This document shows, one piece after another, positions 9,511 to 19,100 of a stretch of DNA of 50,800 nt. The DNA comes from Crinalium epipsammum PCC 9333 (GTDB lineage Bacteria; Cyanobacteriota; Cyanobacteriia; Cyanobacteriales; PCC-9333): contig NC_019754.1 in assembly GCF_000317495.1 (NCBI RefSeq), positions 1-50,800 on the forward strand, given 5' to 3'. Position 1 is the stretch's first letter. Every line of letters begins with the position of its first letter. The notes below the pieces were generated by a model, which searched no databases, was not told the DNA's origin, and saw only the letters and a program-made list of their open reading frames with translations. Both the position numbers and the translations under genes were made by a program.

Positions 9511-9873
9511 TTAAGCAAATCCCTTCGAGCTATTAGGCGGAAACGTCCCCGACTTGGCGCTATATCTGTTTAAAATTCGCTGCAACCGAGCTTCTGAATA
9601 ACAAGGCAGCGAGACTGTGTACCAGTCAATTAGATTTTTAGAACCTTTGCTACTGTTGCATTTTGCACAGGCTGGTACTAGGTTGAGCCATGAATTGATA
9701 CCGCCTTGTGAAGAAGCTACTACATGGTCTAGGGTTAAGCGTTTAGACTTGGAACCACAGTAGGCACAGCAATGATTAAACTCTGATTTAATCGCTTCTT
9801 TTACTTTAGCTTTGACGTTCTTGTGCCTAACAGGGTCGAAAATTTGCTGCATTCGGCAATCCGGTTTAGTCAA
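9511..9873 (-). CDS. HNH endonuclease family protein
   Basis: A 120-residue protein with the HNH core: CAYCGS zinc knuckle, TLDHVVASSQGG (catalytic-type Asp-His), NLVPACAKCNSSKG (Asn, second zinc knuckle). It matches small cyanobacterial HNH proteins found singly near mobile elements. Stands alone on the minus strand with a divergent AT-rich gap to the next gene; could be a mobile endonuclease or a host nicking nuclease. Start is the ATG at 9873; a second Met at residue 8 is possible. Confidence 0.85.
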   Translation of the reverse strand: MTKPDCRMQQIFDPVRHKNVKAKVKEAIKSEFNHCCAYCGSKSKRLTLDHVVASSQGGINSWLNLVPACAKCNSSKGSKNLIDWYTVSLPCYSEARLQRILNRYSAKSGTFPPNSSKGFA

Positions 9874-10115
9874 GAAAAAAACTTGATATTTCTACAAGTA
9901 TGCGTGAAAAGTTTAAGCATAGCGCAGGCACAAATCATGTTCTTCCTCCTCAACCAAGTCTGCAAAGTAAATATGTAATTGCCTATAAGGAGCTAAATAC
10001 TACTCATGCTGTAATTTCATACTATCCTTTAATTGATACACTCAAAAATATCCTCAATTACACACTCCACTCAAAAACCTCGACCAACACCTGTATTAAT
10101 TAAAGGGTGGCTCAA

Positions 10116-11312
10116 ATGTGGCTCAGGTATGGCATTGCCCAAGATAATAGTCTAGTACCAGTTGAAAATGTCAAGAGCGGGAAGACTAGCTTAAGATGCC
10201 CTTATTGCGACGGTGGGTTAACTGCTAAGAAAGGGCGCAGAAAAGAACATCACTTCGCCCACACTGGAGAGACTTGCCAAGAAGTAAATCGTAGCGCCCA
10301 GCCTCCCAATCTGCCTTTGTATGATAATTTCAATATTTACCTGACAGGTAAAGAGCTTGAACAGCTTAAATTACTCTGGGATAAACATGGAGCGGGTGGA
10401 GGGATTTACAAGGAAAAAGTTTTAAAACCTTTCATCGATCAGAAATTGCTGGAATATAATCCATACACCAAAAAATATTACTTTACAAAACTCGGAAAAA
10501 TACCTGTACGTGCATTGTCATTAATGCTGTTTAATGAAGTCCACGAAGTAATGTTGTTGAAAAAATTACAAGACCTTGAAGGTGATCTGCGAATTGCTTA
10601 TTTAAAAAACCTGCCAATTTTCAATCAATGCTTACGAGACTTGCAAATTTATCAAGCAGAATTTCGTAAAATTTTATCTACTACCCTTTACTATATCAAA
10701 ATTGATATTGGTGAGCAAACACTATACAAAATTGGCGTAACTCATCGGGAAGTTGAAACCAGAATAGCTGAAATAAACAATGATTTAGCTAAACATTTTC
10801 AAGATTTTTCAATTAAAGTGTTGGGAACATGGGCGCACAGGGGGAACGTCGAAAAATATTTTAAATATAAATATTCTTTTTTCAATATTCCTATTGGCAA
10901 TCTCACTGAATATTATAATTTCTTTACCCCTGAACAAGCTAAGGCTGTATTAAGTGATTTACGTCGGATGCGTAGAAAGGGATTATCAGCGACTGAAGTA
11001 AATATTTTAGAGGGTATCAAGAGCGAAATTGAACAATTAATTGAAAAAGAAACAAAAGCCTTGAAGCGTTCGCAGGCAATTAAAACAGGGATGGAACGAG
11101 CTAAAAAGTGGGGTCAGCACATTGGACGCCCCCCAGAGCGTGAGTCACCAGAGGAGTTTCTAGCAAAGCCATCGTCGCAGCGAGTAATTGCAGCACTTAA
11201 CGAGGGCTTATCATTACGATCTTCGGCTAAAAAAGCAGGGGTTGCGGTTAACACGGTACGCAAAGTTCAGCAACTTCAAGCTCAACATACAGTGGTAAGT
11301 AGATTACTGTGA
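10116..11312 (+). CDS. CoiA-like zinc domain fused to T5orf172/GIY-YIG-like nuclease domain and resolvase-type HTH
   Basis: Three recognisable parts. Residues about 25-55 hold LRCPYCDGGL...RRKEHHFAHTGETC, the zinc-knuckle plus HHFAH pattern at the N-terminus of competence protein CoiA-type nucleases. The centre (about 190-270) has YYIKIDI...LYKIGVT and TRIAEIN, resembling the T5orf172/MUG113 branch of GIY-YIG nucleases. The C-terminus (HIGRPPE...LSLRSSAKKAGVAVNTVRKV) is a resolvase/Hin-type helix-turn-helix. I start at ATG 10116, 9 bases after AAAGGG; a GTG at 10107 overlaps that site. Likely a DNA-binding nuclease of a mobile element; substrate unknown. Confidence 0.68.
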   Translation: MWLRYGIAQDNSLVPVENVKSGKTSLRCPYCDGGLTAKKGRRKEHHFAHTGETCQEVNRSAQPPNLPLYDNFNIYLTGKELEQLKLLWDKHGAGGGIYKEKVLKPFIDQKLLEYNPYTKKYYFTKLGKIPVRALSLMLFNEVHEVMLLKKLQDLEGDLRIAYLKNLPIFNQCLRDLQIYQAEFRKILSTTLYYIKIDIGEQTLYKIGVTHREVETRIAEINNDLAKHFQDFSIKVLGTWAHRGNVEKYFKYKYSFFNIPIGNLTEYYNFFTPEQAKAVLSDLRRMRRKGLSATEVNILEGIKSEIEQLIEKETKALKRSQAIKTGMERAKKWGQHIGRPPERESPEEFLAKPSSQRVIAALNEGLSLRSSAKKAGVAVNTVRKVQQLQAQHTVVSRLL

Positions 11313-11373
11313 AGCCAGTTGCAACGAAGTATACTGAAGTTTAGATAGGCGATCGCACGCTCTACCTAAACAT

Positions 11374-11577
11374 TCATAAAGGAAAATCAACTTCTATAGT
11401 AGATTCGGGATAAAGGCGATCGCCCATACCATTGAGTTGATACCACCAGCCACCGTCGCCATCATCAAAATCAAACCAGCGCCGAACAACTTTCGTTTTA
11501 TGTTGTTGGTCATCCCAAGAAAGAATGACGAATTCATACAGTTCAAACTTAGGTGAATTGATTTCTGTTCTGTCCAT
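11374..11577 (-). CDS. Small acidic protein of unknown function
   Basis: A 67-residue acidic protein with many aromatic residues (WFDFDDGDGGWWYQLNGMG), suggesting a small beta barrel. It lies 34 bases downstream of the RHH partition gene on the same strand and may be the last gene of that operon. Not recognised beyond that. Confidence 0.6.
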   Translation of the reverse strand: MDRTEINSPKFELYEFVILSWDDQQHKTKVVRRWFDFDDGDGGWWYQLNGMGDRLYPESTIEVDFPL

Positions 11578-11611
11578 TGTTAATTACTAACAGTTGATTG
11601 GGCTAGGGTTT

Positions 11612-11959
11612 TCAATTGGGCGAACCGAAACGCTCTTTAAGAGCTTGAATTATTACTTCTGTCATTGTTATTCCGTGCCGCTTAGATTCTGCTGCCCAAT
11701 GTCGTCTGAGTGATTCAGGCACTTTTACGCAGAGGTTGACTTCTCTTTCTCGCTCAGTCTGGTTATCTGGTTCTACTGCTGGCTGATTCTCTTGTTTGAT
11801 GGTTTTCTGGTTTTCTCTTTCACCCTCTGTCTGCTTTACAGGCTGGCTACTAATCTGGTTATCTGGTTTTACTGCTGGCTGGTTTTCTGGCTCAGTAACT
11901 TCTTGGCTATCTGTTTCTCTCGCTTTGCGAATCAAATCCCCATATTTAGAATTAGTCAT
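11612..11959 (-). CDS. ParG-like ribbon-helix-helix partition partner
   Basis: 115 residues: a flexible polar N-terminus with two near copies of ENQPAVxPDNQ (about 25-35 and 57-68), then a C-terminal ribbon-helix-helix (VNLCVKVPESLRRHWAAES, GITMTEVIIQALKERF). Overlaps the end of parA by 8 bases. ParG/Omega-type proteins bind repeated operator sites and stimulate their ParA with a mobile N-terminus, which fits here. The DNA encoding the repeated peptide contains CTGGTT/ATCTGGTT runs that match the repeats upstream of parA, so part of this coding sequence may itself be a binding region. Confidence 0.75.
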   Translation of the reverse strand: MTNSKYGDLIRKARETDSQEVTEPENQPAVKPDNQISSQPVKQTEGERENQKTIKQENQPAVEPDNQTEREREVNLCVKVPESLRRHWAAESKRHGITMTEVIIQALKERFGSPN

Positions 11960-12554
11960 TTCCTAAAACCTCCATAATTTCCTTGCCTAGTGCCTGATAA
12001 TCTAACCATGCAACCCTTGCCTTTGAGGAAGAAACGTTTCTAACAGGGACACCTTCAAAAGCAGCTTTTTGAAATCCAGCAGCGCGGCGAATCATAGTCT
12101 TGAAGACAGGAATACCGTTATCTATAAGTGAGTGCCGTATTGCCGCTCCTTCTTTACTAGGTGATGGAGGAACTATTACCAGTAAAGCTCTGTAGTTTGC
12201 TGCACCTAAATCGCTTGCCGTCTTTAACATTGGTTCCAAGCTCACGACATCTGGAATCGTTGGCAAGATGAGTAAGTCACAGCCTTTTGCCAATTCTTTT
12301 AAGTCGTTTGAGTCCGGTCGGGCTGGAGTGTCAATTACTACAAAATCATTACCCGAAATCAACTTCATTGCTTGTCGTTCATCAGCCACAGTAAAAGGAA
12401 GGCTCCCCCGACTCGACCATGCTAGGGCAGTGCGATTTGGGTCAGAGTCTACCAGAATGGTTTTCCCAATGTCGCTAAAGAATGTCGCAATGTGTATGGC
12501 AGTTGTCGATTTCGATATACCGCCTTTGTATCCAGTGACAGTTAAAATCTTCAT
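11952..12554 (-). CDS. parA: ParA-family partition ATPase
   Basis: A 200-residue ParA/MinD-like ATPase of the short class without an N-terminal HTH. It shows the deviant Walker A KGGISKST (residues 10-17), ILVDSDPNRTALAW (switch I region) and a Walker B-like FVVIDTPARPDS. It would pattern on the nucleoid and separate plasmid copies together with the RHH protein encoded immediately downstream (8-base overlap). The short length plus RHH partner is the type Ib layout (ParF/ParG-like). Repeats of CTGGTT lie directly before its start. Confidence 0.92.
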   Translation of the reverse strand: MKILTVTGYKGGISKSTTAIHIATFFSDIGKTILVDSDPNRTALAWSSRGSLPFTVADERQAMKLISGNDFVVIDTPARPDSNDLKELAKGCDLLILPTIPDVVSLEPMLKTASDLGAANYRALLVIVPPSPSKEGAAIRHSLIDNGIPVFKTMIRRAAGFQKAAFEGVPVRNVSSSKARVAWLDYQALGKEIMEVLGND

Positions 12555-12620
12555 CTGGTAATCTGGTTTGCTTGTTGTCTGGTTAACAAGGTTTATGGTT
12601 ATCTGGTTTTACAGATAACA
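12551..12620. promoter_or_regulatory. Candidate partition operator/centromere of CTGGTT repeats
   Basis: Directly upstream of parA are CTGGTAATCTGGTT, TGTCTGGTT, ATGGTTATCTGGTTTTAC and a reversed AGATAAC. A 16-base stretch (GGTTATCTGGTTTTAC, 12597-12612) is repeated exactly inside the RHH gene (11857-11872). Repeats at this place are the usual autoregulatory and centromere site of ParA/ParG-type systems. Confidence 0.6.
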
Positions 12621-12687
12621 CTTATTCTTTGTTTTTGCAAGAAAGTAGGAAAGTCTTAGTCTGACAAGCGTACTGAAAGGTTATGCA

Positions 12688-12736
12688 GCAACACCAATCC
12701 TGGTGGGGTCTACTTAAAAAGGGAGCGATCGCTCCC
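12688..12736. repeat. Hairpin with TACTTAAAAAGGG and a perfect 16-base palindrome
   Basis: ACACCAATCCTGGTG hairpin followed by GGGTCTACTTAAAAAG resembles the first half of the dispersed repeats at 3076, 4949, 9336 and 50659; it runs into GGGAGCGATCGCTCCC (12721-12736), a perfect palindrome centred on a GCGATCGC octamer. Confidence 0.5.
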
Positions 12737-12870
12737 TACGCAGAAAAATACTGATTTGAGCAAATCAGTACCATTAAATCACTACACTTATCCAACCTTG
12801 TAATAAAAATTAAGAATAGTGTTTGTTAAACTGAGCATAGCTTTTTTAATGAGTTGCTTGTAAAAACTCC

Positions 12871-12914
12871 CTTCAGATTGACCGATAACCTGCACAAAAT
12901 TAAATTTACAACTA
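12871..12914 (+). repeat. 44-base block shared with the parB-fragment upstream region
   Basis: AGATTGACC-AACC-CACAAAAT-AAATT-ACAAC pattern about 190 bases before the 13107 gene; a copy about 80% identical lies at 23662-23705, about 185 bases before the ParB fragment. Similar spacing suggests a shared promoter or partition element. The rest of 12562-13106 is AT-rich spacer, ending in TATAGGTTT (about 13034) and its inverted copy AAACCTATA (about 13089) just before the next gene. Confidence 0.4.
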
Positions 12915-13106
12915 ATCACACCAACAGTACTACAAACAGCCCTTCAAGCTAAATTATGCAAATTTTTCAAAGAACAAGCTGATCTTAGAGGATTAATTTT
13001 GACTCCTCTTAAATTGTCGCCAGCAATTAAAATATAGGTTTGTATATATAACATATATAGTAAAATCAAAACAATTACCACCTATATAAACCTATATCAC
13101 TTATAT

Positions 13107-13688
13107 ATGACTAATACAGGGCAGAATAAAAAACTGGCTACCTTCAACTGTGACTCTGAGTTATGGGGTAAATTTCTCCACCGATGTCAGGAACAAGGTA
13201 CAACAGCAACAGCCACACTCACGCAATGTATCTCCTTGTACCTTGAAGGTAAGCTAGATAATTTTGATGGCATTCTAGGTAAACCTAATATAAGTGAACA
13301 AGTACAAAGTTGCGTTGCATTGTACCTAGAACAACATTTACCTGAATATATAGATAACTATCTAACTAATGTTCAAAGTTTTGATTTAACCACAACTAAA
13401 ACTAAAGGAACTCCTAACAGTCAGAAAACTAAGTTACCCCAAGAACCATTATTTTGGACAATCAAAGCAAGGGCTAAACATTTAGGCTTAACTGTCAATG
13501 CTGATCAAATTTTGCACGTTGAAATGTATGTCAAGGATGATTATAAGGAACGGCATGGAAAGCTGCTTAAACGAGAACTGGTTAAGAACACTCAAACGTT
13601 TGTTTGCCCTGATGCTGATGTTGATATTTTAGATAAAGCCATTAATAAAGTATTATTTCCCACAGCAACCAAAACTAATAAACCGTAA
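13107..13688 (+). CDS. Putative DNA-binding protein with RHH-like N-terminus
   Basis: 193 residues. The first 45 (LATFNCDSELWGKFLHRCQ, TATATLTQCISLYLEGKLD) fit a ribbon-helix-helix, followed by a helical stretch, a Ser/Thr/Lys linker (about 95-112) and a C-terminal domain with charged helices. Inverted TATAGGTTT/AAACCTATA copies in its promoter would suit autoregulation. No family assigned; a plasmid copy-control or partition role is possible but unproven. Ends 57 bases before an HNH gene on the same strand. Confidence 0.65.
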   Translation: MTNTGQNKKLATFNCDSELWGKFLHRCQEQGTTATATLTQCISLYLEGKLDNFDGILGKPNISEQVQSCVALYLEQHLPEYIDNYLTNVQSFDLTTTKTKGTPNSQKTKLPQEPLFWTIKARAKHLGLTVNADQILHVEMYVKDDYKERHGKLLKRELVKNTQTFVCPDADVDILDKAINKVLFPTATKTNKP

Positions 13689-13744
13689 TGGTAGATTAGC
13701 TTTTAATCCCTGCATAATATTGGCACTCTTTTCTAACTAACTCG

Positions 13745-14077
13745 ATGCCTTCTAACCATCAACGTTACCCTGAAAACTGGAATGAAATAGCTTTATCTAT
13801 AAAAAAACAAGCCCAGTGGCGTTGCCGTAAGTGCAATATGCAATGTATTCGTCCTGGTGAAGACACTTCTGGTTTAACCAAATCAGAACGCATGGCAAAA
13901 ACTCTGGTAGTCCATCATGCTAATTACACCCCAGAAGATAACCGTGCGGAAAACCTGGTTCCCCTATGTAGTGGTTGTCATCTGAGTTATCACACGCGAA
14001 AAAAGTCTAATATTACTCCTGGTCAACTATCGTTGTTTGAATACTCAGGAACCATGACCTCCAACCTACTTAATTAG
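13745..14077 (+). CDS. HNH endonuclease family protein
   Basis: 110 residues with CRKCNMQC (zinc knuckle), LVVHHANYTPEDNR (HH motif), and AENLVPLCSGCHLSYH (Asn and second Cys pair). This is the small HNH family common in cyanobacterial genomes and plasmids. Start ATG 13745, just after the 13107 gene, so possibly cotranscribed. Cellular role unknown. Confidence 0.82.
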   Translation: MPSNHQRYPENWNEIALSIKKQAQWRCRKCNMQCIRPGEDTSGLTKSERMAKTLVVHHANYTPEDNRAENLVPLCSGCHLSYHTRKKSNITPGQLSLFEYSGTMTSNLLN

Positions 14078-14167
14078 AGTAGCTGTTATTCTCATCCTCG
14101 ATTAAGGTTTGGAGAATAGTTTGCAGCTTGTGGCGGGAGTTGTCAATGTAGTCGGGGGATGGCATCT

Positions 14168-15415
14168 TTAGTTTTGATTCTTATCCGTTTGAATTGCTGA
14201 AGGCATTTCTGTTACTAATTCAAAAGATTCCTGAAAAATTTCCTGATATACTTTCAAAAACTGTTCTGTTTTTCGGAATTCTTTAAATATTGGCCATTCT
14301 CGATACTGAATAATTGAAAGTTTTTCGGAATTACTGCCAATATTTTTCATAATTTTACACGCTTCTTCAAATTTATTTAATAAAACAGCTTTACCTAATT
14401 GAAATTCATCAGAGCAAGCACTCCAATCCTGCTCCATTAAAAGTTTAGAACATTGCTTTTCATCTCCAATCCATTTTAGTATTTGGGCTTTATTTAGGAT
14501 AAATGACAACTTTATTTGTTGTGATGATTGCTTAAAAATAGGTTCGCTCATAGCAAAATCTAAGAGCATATTTGCTAATTTATATTCTTCCTCACTAATA
14601 AGCTTAAGGCATAAATTGTTAAGCGTTATGTCGGCAATTTCTCTTGATTGAGGGTGAATTTTTCTCCAGACAGTATGAGCTAATTTAACTCCTACTTCAA
14701 ATATGCAATCATAAGCGTTATTAAAATATTTTTCAGTAACCTCTAATTTCTTCCCAATTTGACAATTTAATAAATCAACTTTGTTATCTTTGCATACATT
14801 TATATATTGACTGGAGACAATTCCATCACAATGTACAAATAAATTTCTTCTTTCAGTGATTTCTATAAAAGTTGACCAGGCAGGAAAATCTCTAAGAGTT
14901 TTCAGATTAGTTTTATGTTCTAGCCATTTAAAATGCTCAGTATGACTTTCTCTCAAAACTGACTCAATCTCTTTTTCAATTATATATTCTTTAGCAGCAT
15001 CAATACTTTCAAACTCTAATAATTGTTTAAAACTAATTTGTTTATCTAAAGCATTTAAAATTTCTGGTTTTATATAAAAGATTGTGCGGATAAGTGAACT
15101 TAAATGAATATCAAATTCACTGATTAAGGAGATAATAAAATTACCTTTAATAACTTGAGGAAATATACTATATATTGCAGCTTTCTTACGAATCTTATGA
15201 AAAGGTGTGAGTTGATCAATAGGTAATTGTAAAGTCAGTTCAAGCTGATTTTCACTTCTTTCTTTAGTTAAAAATGGTGCTGTAAAATTAGTAAACTCTT
15301 TTTCTGCATTTTGCTGGTTAAAGTTAATAGTATTTATTATTAGCGGAAAACTGAATTTTAAACTTTCTATTCGAGCAATGAATCTATTTATTACTTCTTG
15401 AAAATTAGGGTTCAT
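14168..15415 (-). CDS. HEPN-like protein, unknown function
   Basis: 415 residues. TERRNLFVHCDG at about residues 197-208 contains R-N-x3-H, the HEPN active-site pattern (candidate metal-independent RNase or nucleotidyl-binding fold), embedded in helices (WSTFIEITERRN). The C-terminal 150 residues are repeated amphipathic helices resembling TPR/SEL1-type repeats (LANMLLDFAM, LSFILNKAQILKWIGDEKQ). Low GC and its place next to a type I restriction operon suggest a defence gene; that is inference. No membrane segment. Confidence 0.68.
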   Translation of the reverse strand: MNPNFQEVINRFIARIESLKFSFPLIINTINFNQQNAEKEFTNFTAPFLTKERSENQLELTLQLPIDQLTPFHKIRKKAAIYSIFPQVIKGNFIISLISEFDIHLSSLIRTIFYIKPEILNALDKQISFKQLLEFESIDAAKEYIIEKEIESVLRESHTEHFKWLEHKTNLKTLRDFPAWSTFIEITERRNLFVHCDGIVSSQYINVCKDNKVDLLNCQIGKKLEVTEKYFNNAYDCIFEVGVKLAHTVWRKIHPQSREIADITLNNLCLKLISEEEYKLANMLLDFAMSEPIFKQSSQQIKLSFILNKAQILKWIGDEKQCSKLLMEQDWSACSDEFQLGKAVLLNKFEEACKIMKNIGSNSEKLSIIQYREWPIFKEFRKTEQFLKVYQEIFQESFELVTEMPSAIQTDKNQN

Positions 15416-16181
15416 AATTATTTTCCTCTAATAATTTTCATTGATTCCATATCAGGAAAGGGTTTCCCTGATTAGGCTTGCTATCTCTATCTGTTCCGTC
15501 ACTATCCTTGGCAAAGTCTAGATTTGTGAATTCAGTCCAAGCTAATCCCTGTAATGCTACAGATGATGTATCTTAACTGAAAAGGGATACGGATGTTACG
15601 TTATCGCTATCGCTCCACAGTTCTAGAGGATTAAAAGAATGTTTTTTCCCGATAATTGCGATCGCACATCTAAAACTGCTGAAGTCTGTTACTAGGTAGC
15701 AGACTTCAGAAAGAATCCGAAGCTGTAGCAGTTCTCAAGGTAGCAGACGCTACCGCGCCTTCATTTGAACATAGAAGCAGTTGCAGTAGAGAAAGACGCT
15801 AACGCGCCCTCTTCAGACCCAAAATTAAATTCCCTAGAACTAGAAGTAGAAGCTGCACCAGTGAGTGCGCCAACACAAAACACTGAAACTGAATTGCTTT
15901 CTGGGGTTCAAGAAAAGGCATTTAATTATTTAAATTTTGCTGGTAAATGATTAAGGAATCTCAAGCCCCAAGCTCTTTATTTACAATACTTTTAGTTGAC
16001 TACAATGCTTGACACTAATTCTTTAAAAATGACAAATAACTCTTTAATGGACATCGGCACTACTAACAGTAGTTAAAGCTGAAATATAGACAGTGACAAG
16101 GTTCCACAATTTATATTGCACTTTTTTACATGAATCTCGGCTCAACGCCTACTTGGTTGCACGAACCCTATATTTGGGCCA
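15416..16181. other. Intergenic region with one strong hairpin
   Basis: About 770 bases between the HEPN gene and the end of hsdR. A 61-codon ORF at 15765-15950 uses a non-ATG start, has no ribosome site and a low-complexity product; I do not call it. The strong hairpin at 15679-15709 is listed separately. Confidence 0.4.
15679..15709. terminator. Hairpin with 14-bp stem and 3-base loop
   Basis: CTGAAGTCTGTTAC-TAG-GTAGCAGACTTCAG pairs fully with one G-U-type wobble. There is no adjacent T tract, so it may be an RNA stem or extragenic palindrome rather than a factor-independent terminator. Confidence 0.45.
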
Positions 16182-19100
16182 TTAGGCAGCATCAGAGTAG
16201 GGATTCTGGTCGGCACTGGGATACTGCTGGTAGATGTGTAGGAACACAGCATTAGCCAGGGGTGCGACTTCGCTTTCATCGTACTCCTCAAGAGGTAGCC
16301 CGGTTTTATCGCTGTATAAATAGTTGTAGATAAGGGTTTGAATTTTGGCTTTAGTCTTTTCTTTACCGCGCCAATTATCCAGCTTCCGAAGTTTGGCTTT
16401 AATTGCCTCAATCAGGTTGTAGGCAATTTCTTTGACTTGGTTCCGTGCTCTTGCACTAAGATTGTTCTTCTGGCGACAGAGCAAATCGAATACTGCCAGG
16501 TTCTCTTCATTCAACCCTTCGCGGTCAGCACGGCTATCTTCCTCAGATATGGCAGAGATGAGTTGTAACAATTGTTCAAAGGTTTGCTCAATAGTAGCGC
16601 GTTCGGTTTCTCGGTTGTAATCTTCAATAATCTGCTGATAGTGGGTATAAAGATCGATCCGACAAGGGTTCCGGCGCAACATTCGTTCAAGCTGCTGTTC
16701 TACAGCCTTCTTCAGCGTTTGCACTTGGATGTTTTTGGTTTTAGACCCTGCAAATTCTTCTTCCAGTCGCTCAAAGTTAATTTCGCTGATGTTGTATAGT
16801 TTGCCGGAATCAGCACCCGGTAAGCGGTCAGAGGTTTCGACGGTAACGATTTTGCTGATCACACCATGTAGTGCTCGCAACACAGCATTCAAATCCATCG
16901 CCAGTTCTTGCTGTTTGTTCAGTTGGTTGTAGACGGCTTCAATCGCGTTATGTTGTGGCTGAAACGGTTCGGTGAGGCGGGGTTCCGTAATCAGAGCTTG
17001 TTTTTTATTAAACACATCCTGTGACATCACCTCAAAGCGGGCGCGGGATTCGTCATTGGTGCAAACGGCATTGACAGCCGAGTTCTGGTTCTCTTTATCT
17101 AAGAGGGCGAGTTTATCAAACCCTTCAGCTTGGATTAATTCCTCAAGGTCAAACCCCAAACTGGCAAGATGATTACTACAGGTTTGAATTGCCTCGGCGT
17201 AATTATCGCGAAGTTGCTCTAGGTCTTTGTAGGGAACGATACCTGCCTGATCATCGCTATCATCTCCAATGACAACATTGAGTTTGGCGTATTTGGCAAG
17301 AGCAGTTCTGAGGGATTTGAGGATGCCGTTGTAGTCGATCAGCAAGCCATTATTTTTACCTTCGGCAACTCGGTTAGCACGGGCGATAGCCTGCATGAGG
17401 CTGTGTCCCTGCATGGGCTTATCCATGTACAGGGTGGCGAGGCTAGGCACATCAAAGCCTGTTAGCCACATGGCACAGACGATCGCTAACCGGAAGGGGT
17501 GGTTTTCGTTTTTGAAGTCTTCCTCTAGGTGGCGGCTTTGCATCTTGGAGCGATGGGGACGAATATCTAAGCCCCAATCGTCAAAGGTTTTGTTTTCGTT
17601 GGCAGCTTCACTTACTACCACGGCATATTCTGTTGCTTGGAGCCAAGCTAAATACTGCTGTTGCCCGATCAAATCCTGGTCATTAGTTGCTCGTATAACT
17701 TGTGTTGTCTGGTTAGCGATCGCCTGCTGCCAATAGTGGTGAATTAGGTTATACATCCGCACAGCTGTAAGCTTGTCGAGGCAAACTAGCATGGCTTTGC
17801 CAGTCTGCCAGCGGGTGGTGTAGTGAGCCACTAAATCTTCAGCAATGCGATCAAGGCGGGAGTCAGCGGTAAGAATCAAATAGTCATTGCCAATGCGCCG
17901 GAGAACCCGCTCTTCGGCTTCCTCGTCTAAGTCAAGTTTCGCCAGTTCGTCTGCAATGCGTTGGTTTAGTTCATCCGGTCGCGCCACCACCTGTTGATTA
18001 CCAGATTGATCCACAAAGCGCAGCTTCTCGCCCCGGTTGTCGTAGTAAAGAGGAACGGTTGAGCCATCTTCCACTGCTCGTTGAAAGTCATAGGTGGAGA
18101 TATAGTCACCGAAGAACTCGCGGGTTTTTTGATCTTCTTCCGACTGCATCAACGGAGTACCCGTGAAGGCAATAAAGGAGGCTTTCTCTAAGCCATTCCG
18201 CATATTTCCTGCTAGTGTGCCGTACTGGGTACGGTGAGCTTCATCACATAAAACAATGATGTTGGGGCGATCGCTGTATGTATGATTGGGCTTGTTGAAC
18301 TTGTGAATCAGTGTGCAGGCGTAGCGGTTGTTTTGCTTCAGTAGTGTATCTAAATGATCGCCATTGTTAGCCTGGGTGCTGTCGTTGGGGATGGCTCCGA
18401 CTCCTGCGAAGGTCTGAACAATTTGTTTATCAAGCTCTTGGCGATCTGTGACTAGCAGAAAGGTAAAACTACCGGAGAGTAGCCGATGCACCTTTTCCGT
18501 GAGAAATGCCATTGAGTAGGATTTCCCGCTACCTTGAGTGTGCCAGAACACCCCTAGTTTGCCGGATCTAATTTCCCGATCTTTCACGGCTTGAAACGCA
18601 CGATTTACCCCCAGGAATTGATGGTTTCGTGCCAGAATTTTGTAGGTGGTGCCGCTGCTGTTATCAAACAGGATGAAGTTTTGCACCAAATCCAAGAAGT
18701 TTTGTTTGCTGCACATACCCCGCAGCATGGTTTCAAAATGCACCCTGCCTTTCTCATTTTCGGTTAACCGTCGCCACTCGTGGAAGAACTTATAGGGGCT
18801 AGTGATGGTGCCAACTTTGGCATCAATGCCGTTACTCAGCATCACTATTGCATTGTGGTAGAAGAGATGAGGGATTTCGGTTTTGTAGCGGGTAAAGTTG
18901 TCATCGTAAGCAACCCGCACATCCCGGCAGGATTTTTTCAGTTCAATAAACAGTAGTGGAATACCATTGACAAAACCGATGATGTCCGGTCGTTTTGGTG
19001 GATATAGCGTTCCTTTAATCCATAGTTCTCGTACTATCAAGAAGTGATTATTATCGGGGTTGTCGAAGTCGATGACGCGCAGCAAGGGTTCTCTGAGTTC

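Noticed and set aside
9900-10103. 67-codon plus-strand ORF before the zinc/GIY-YIG gene
   Set aside because: No ribosome site or recognised pattern; composition looks like spacer.
15765-15950. 61-codon acidic ORF
   Set aside because: Non-ATG start, no ribosome site, low-complexity product, inside a spacer with hairpins.
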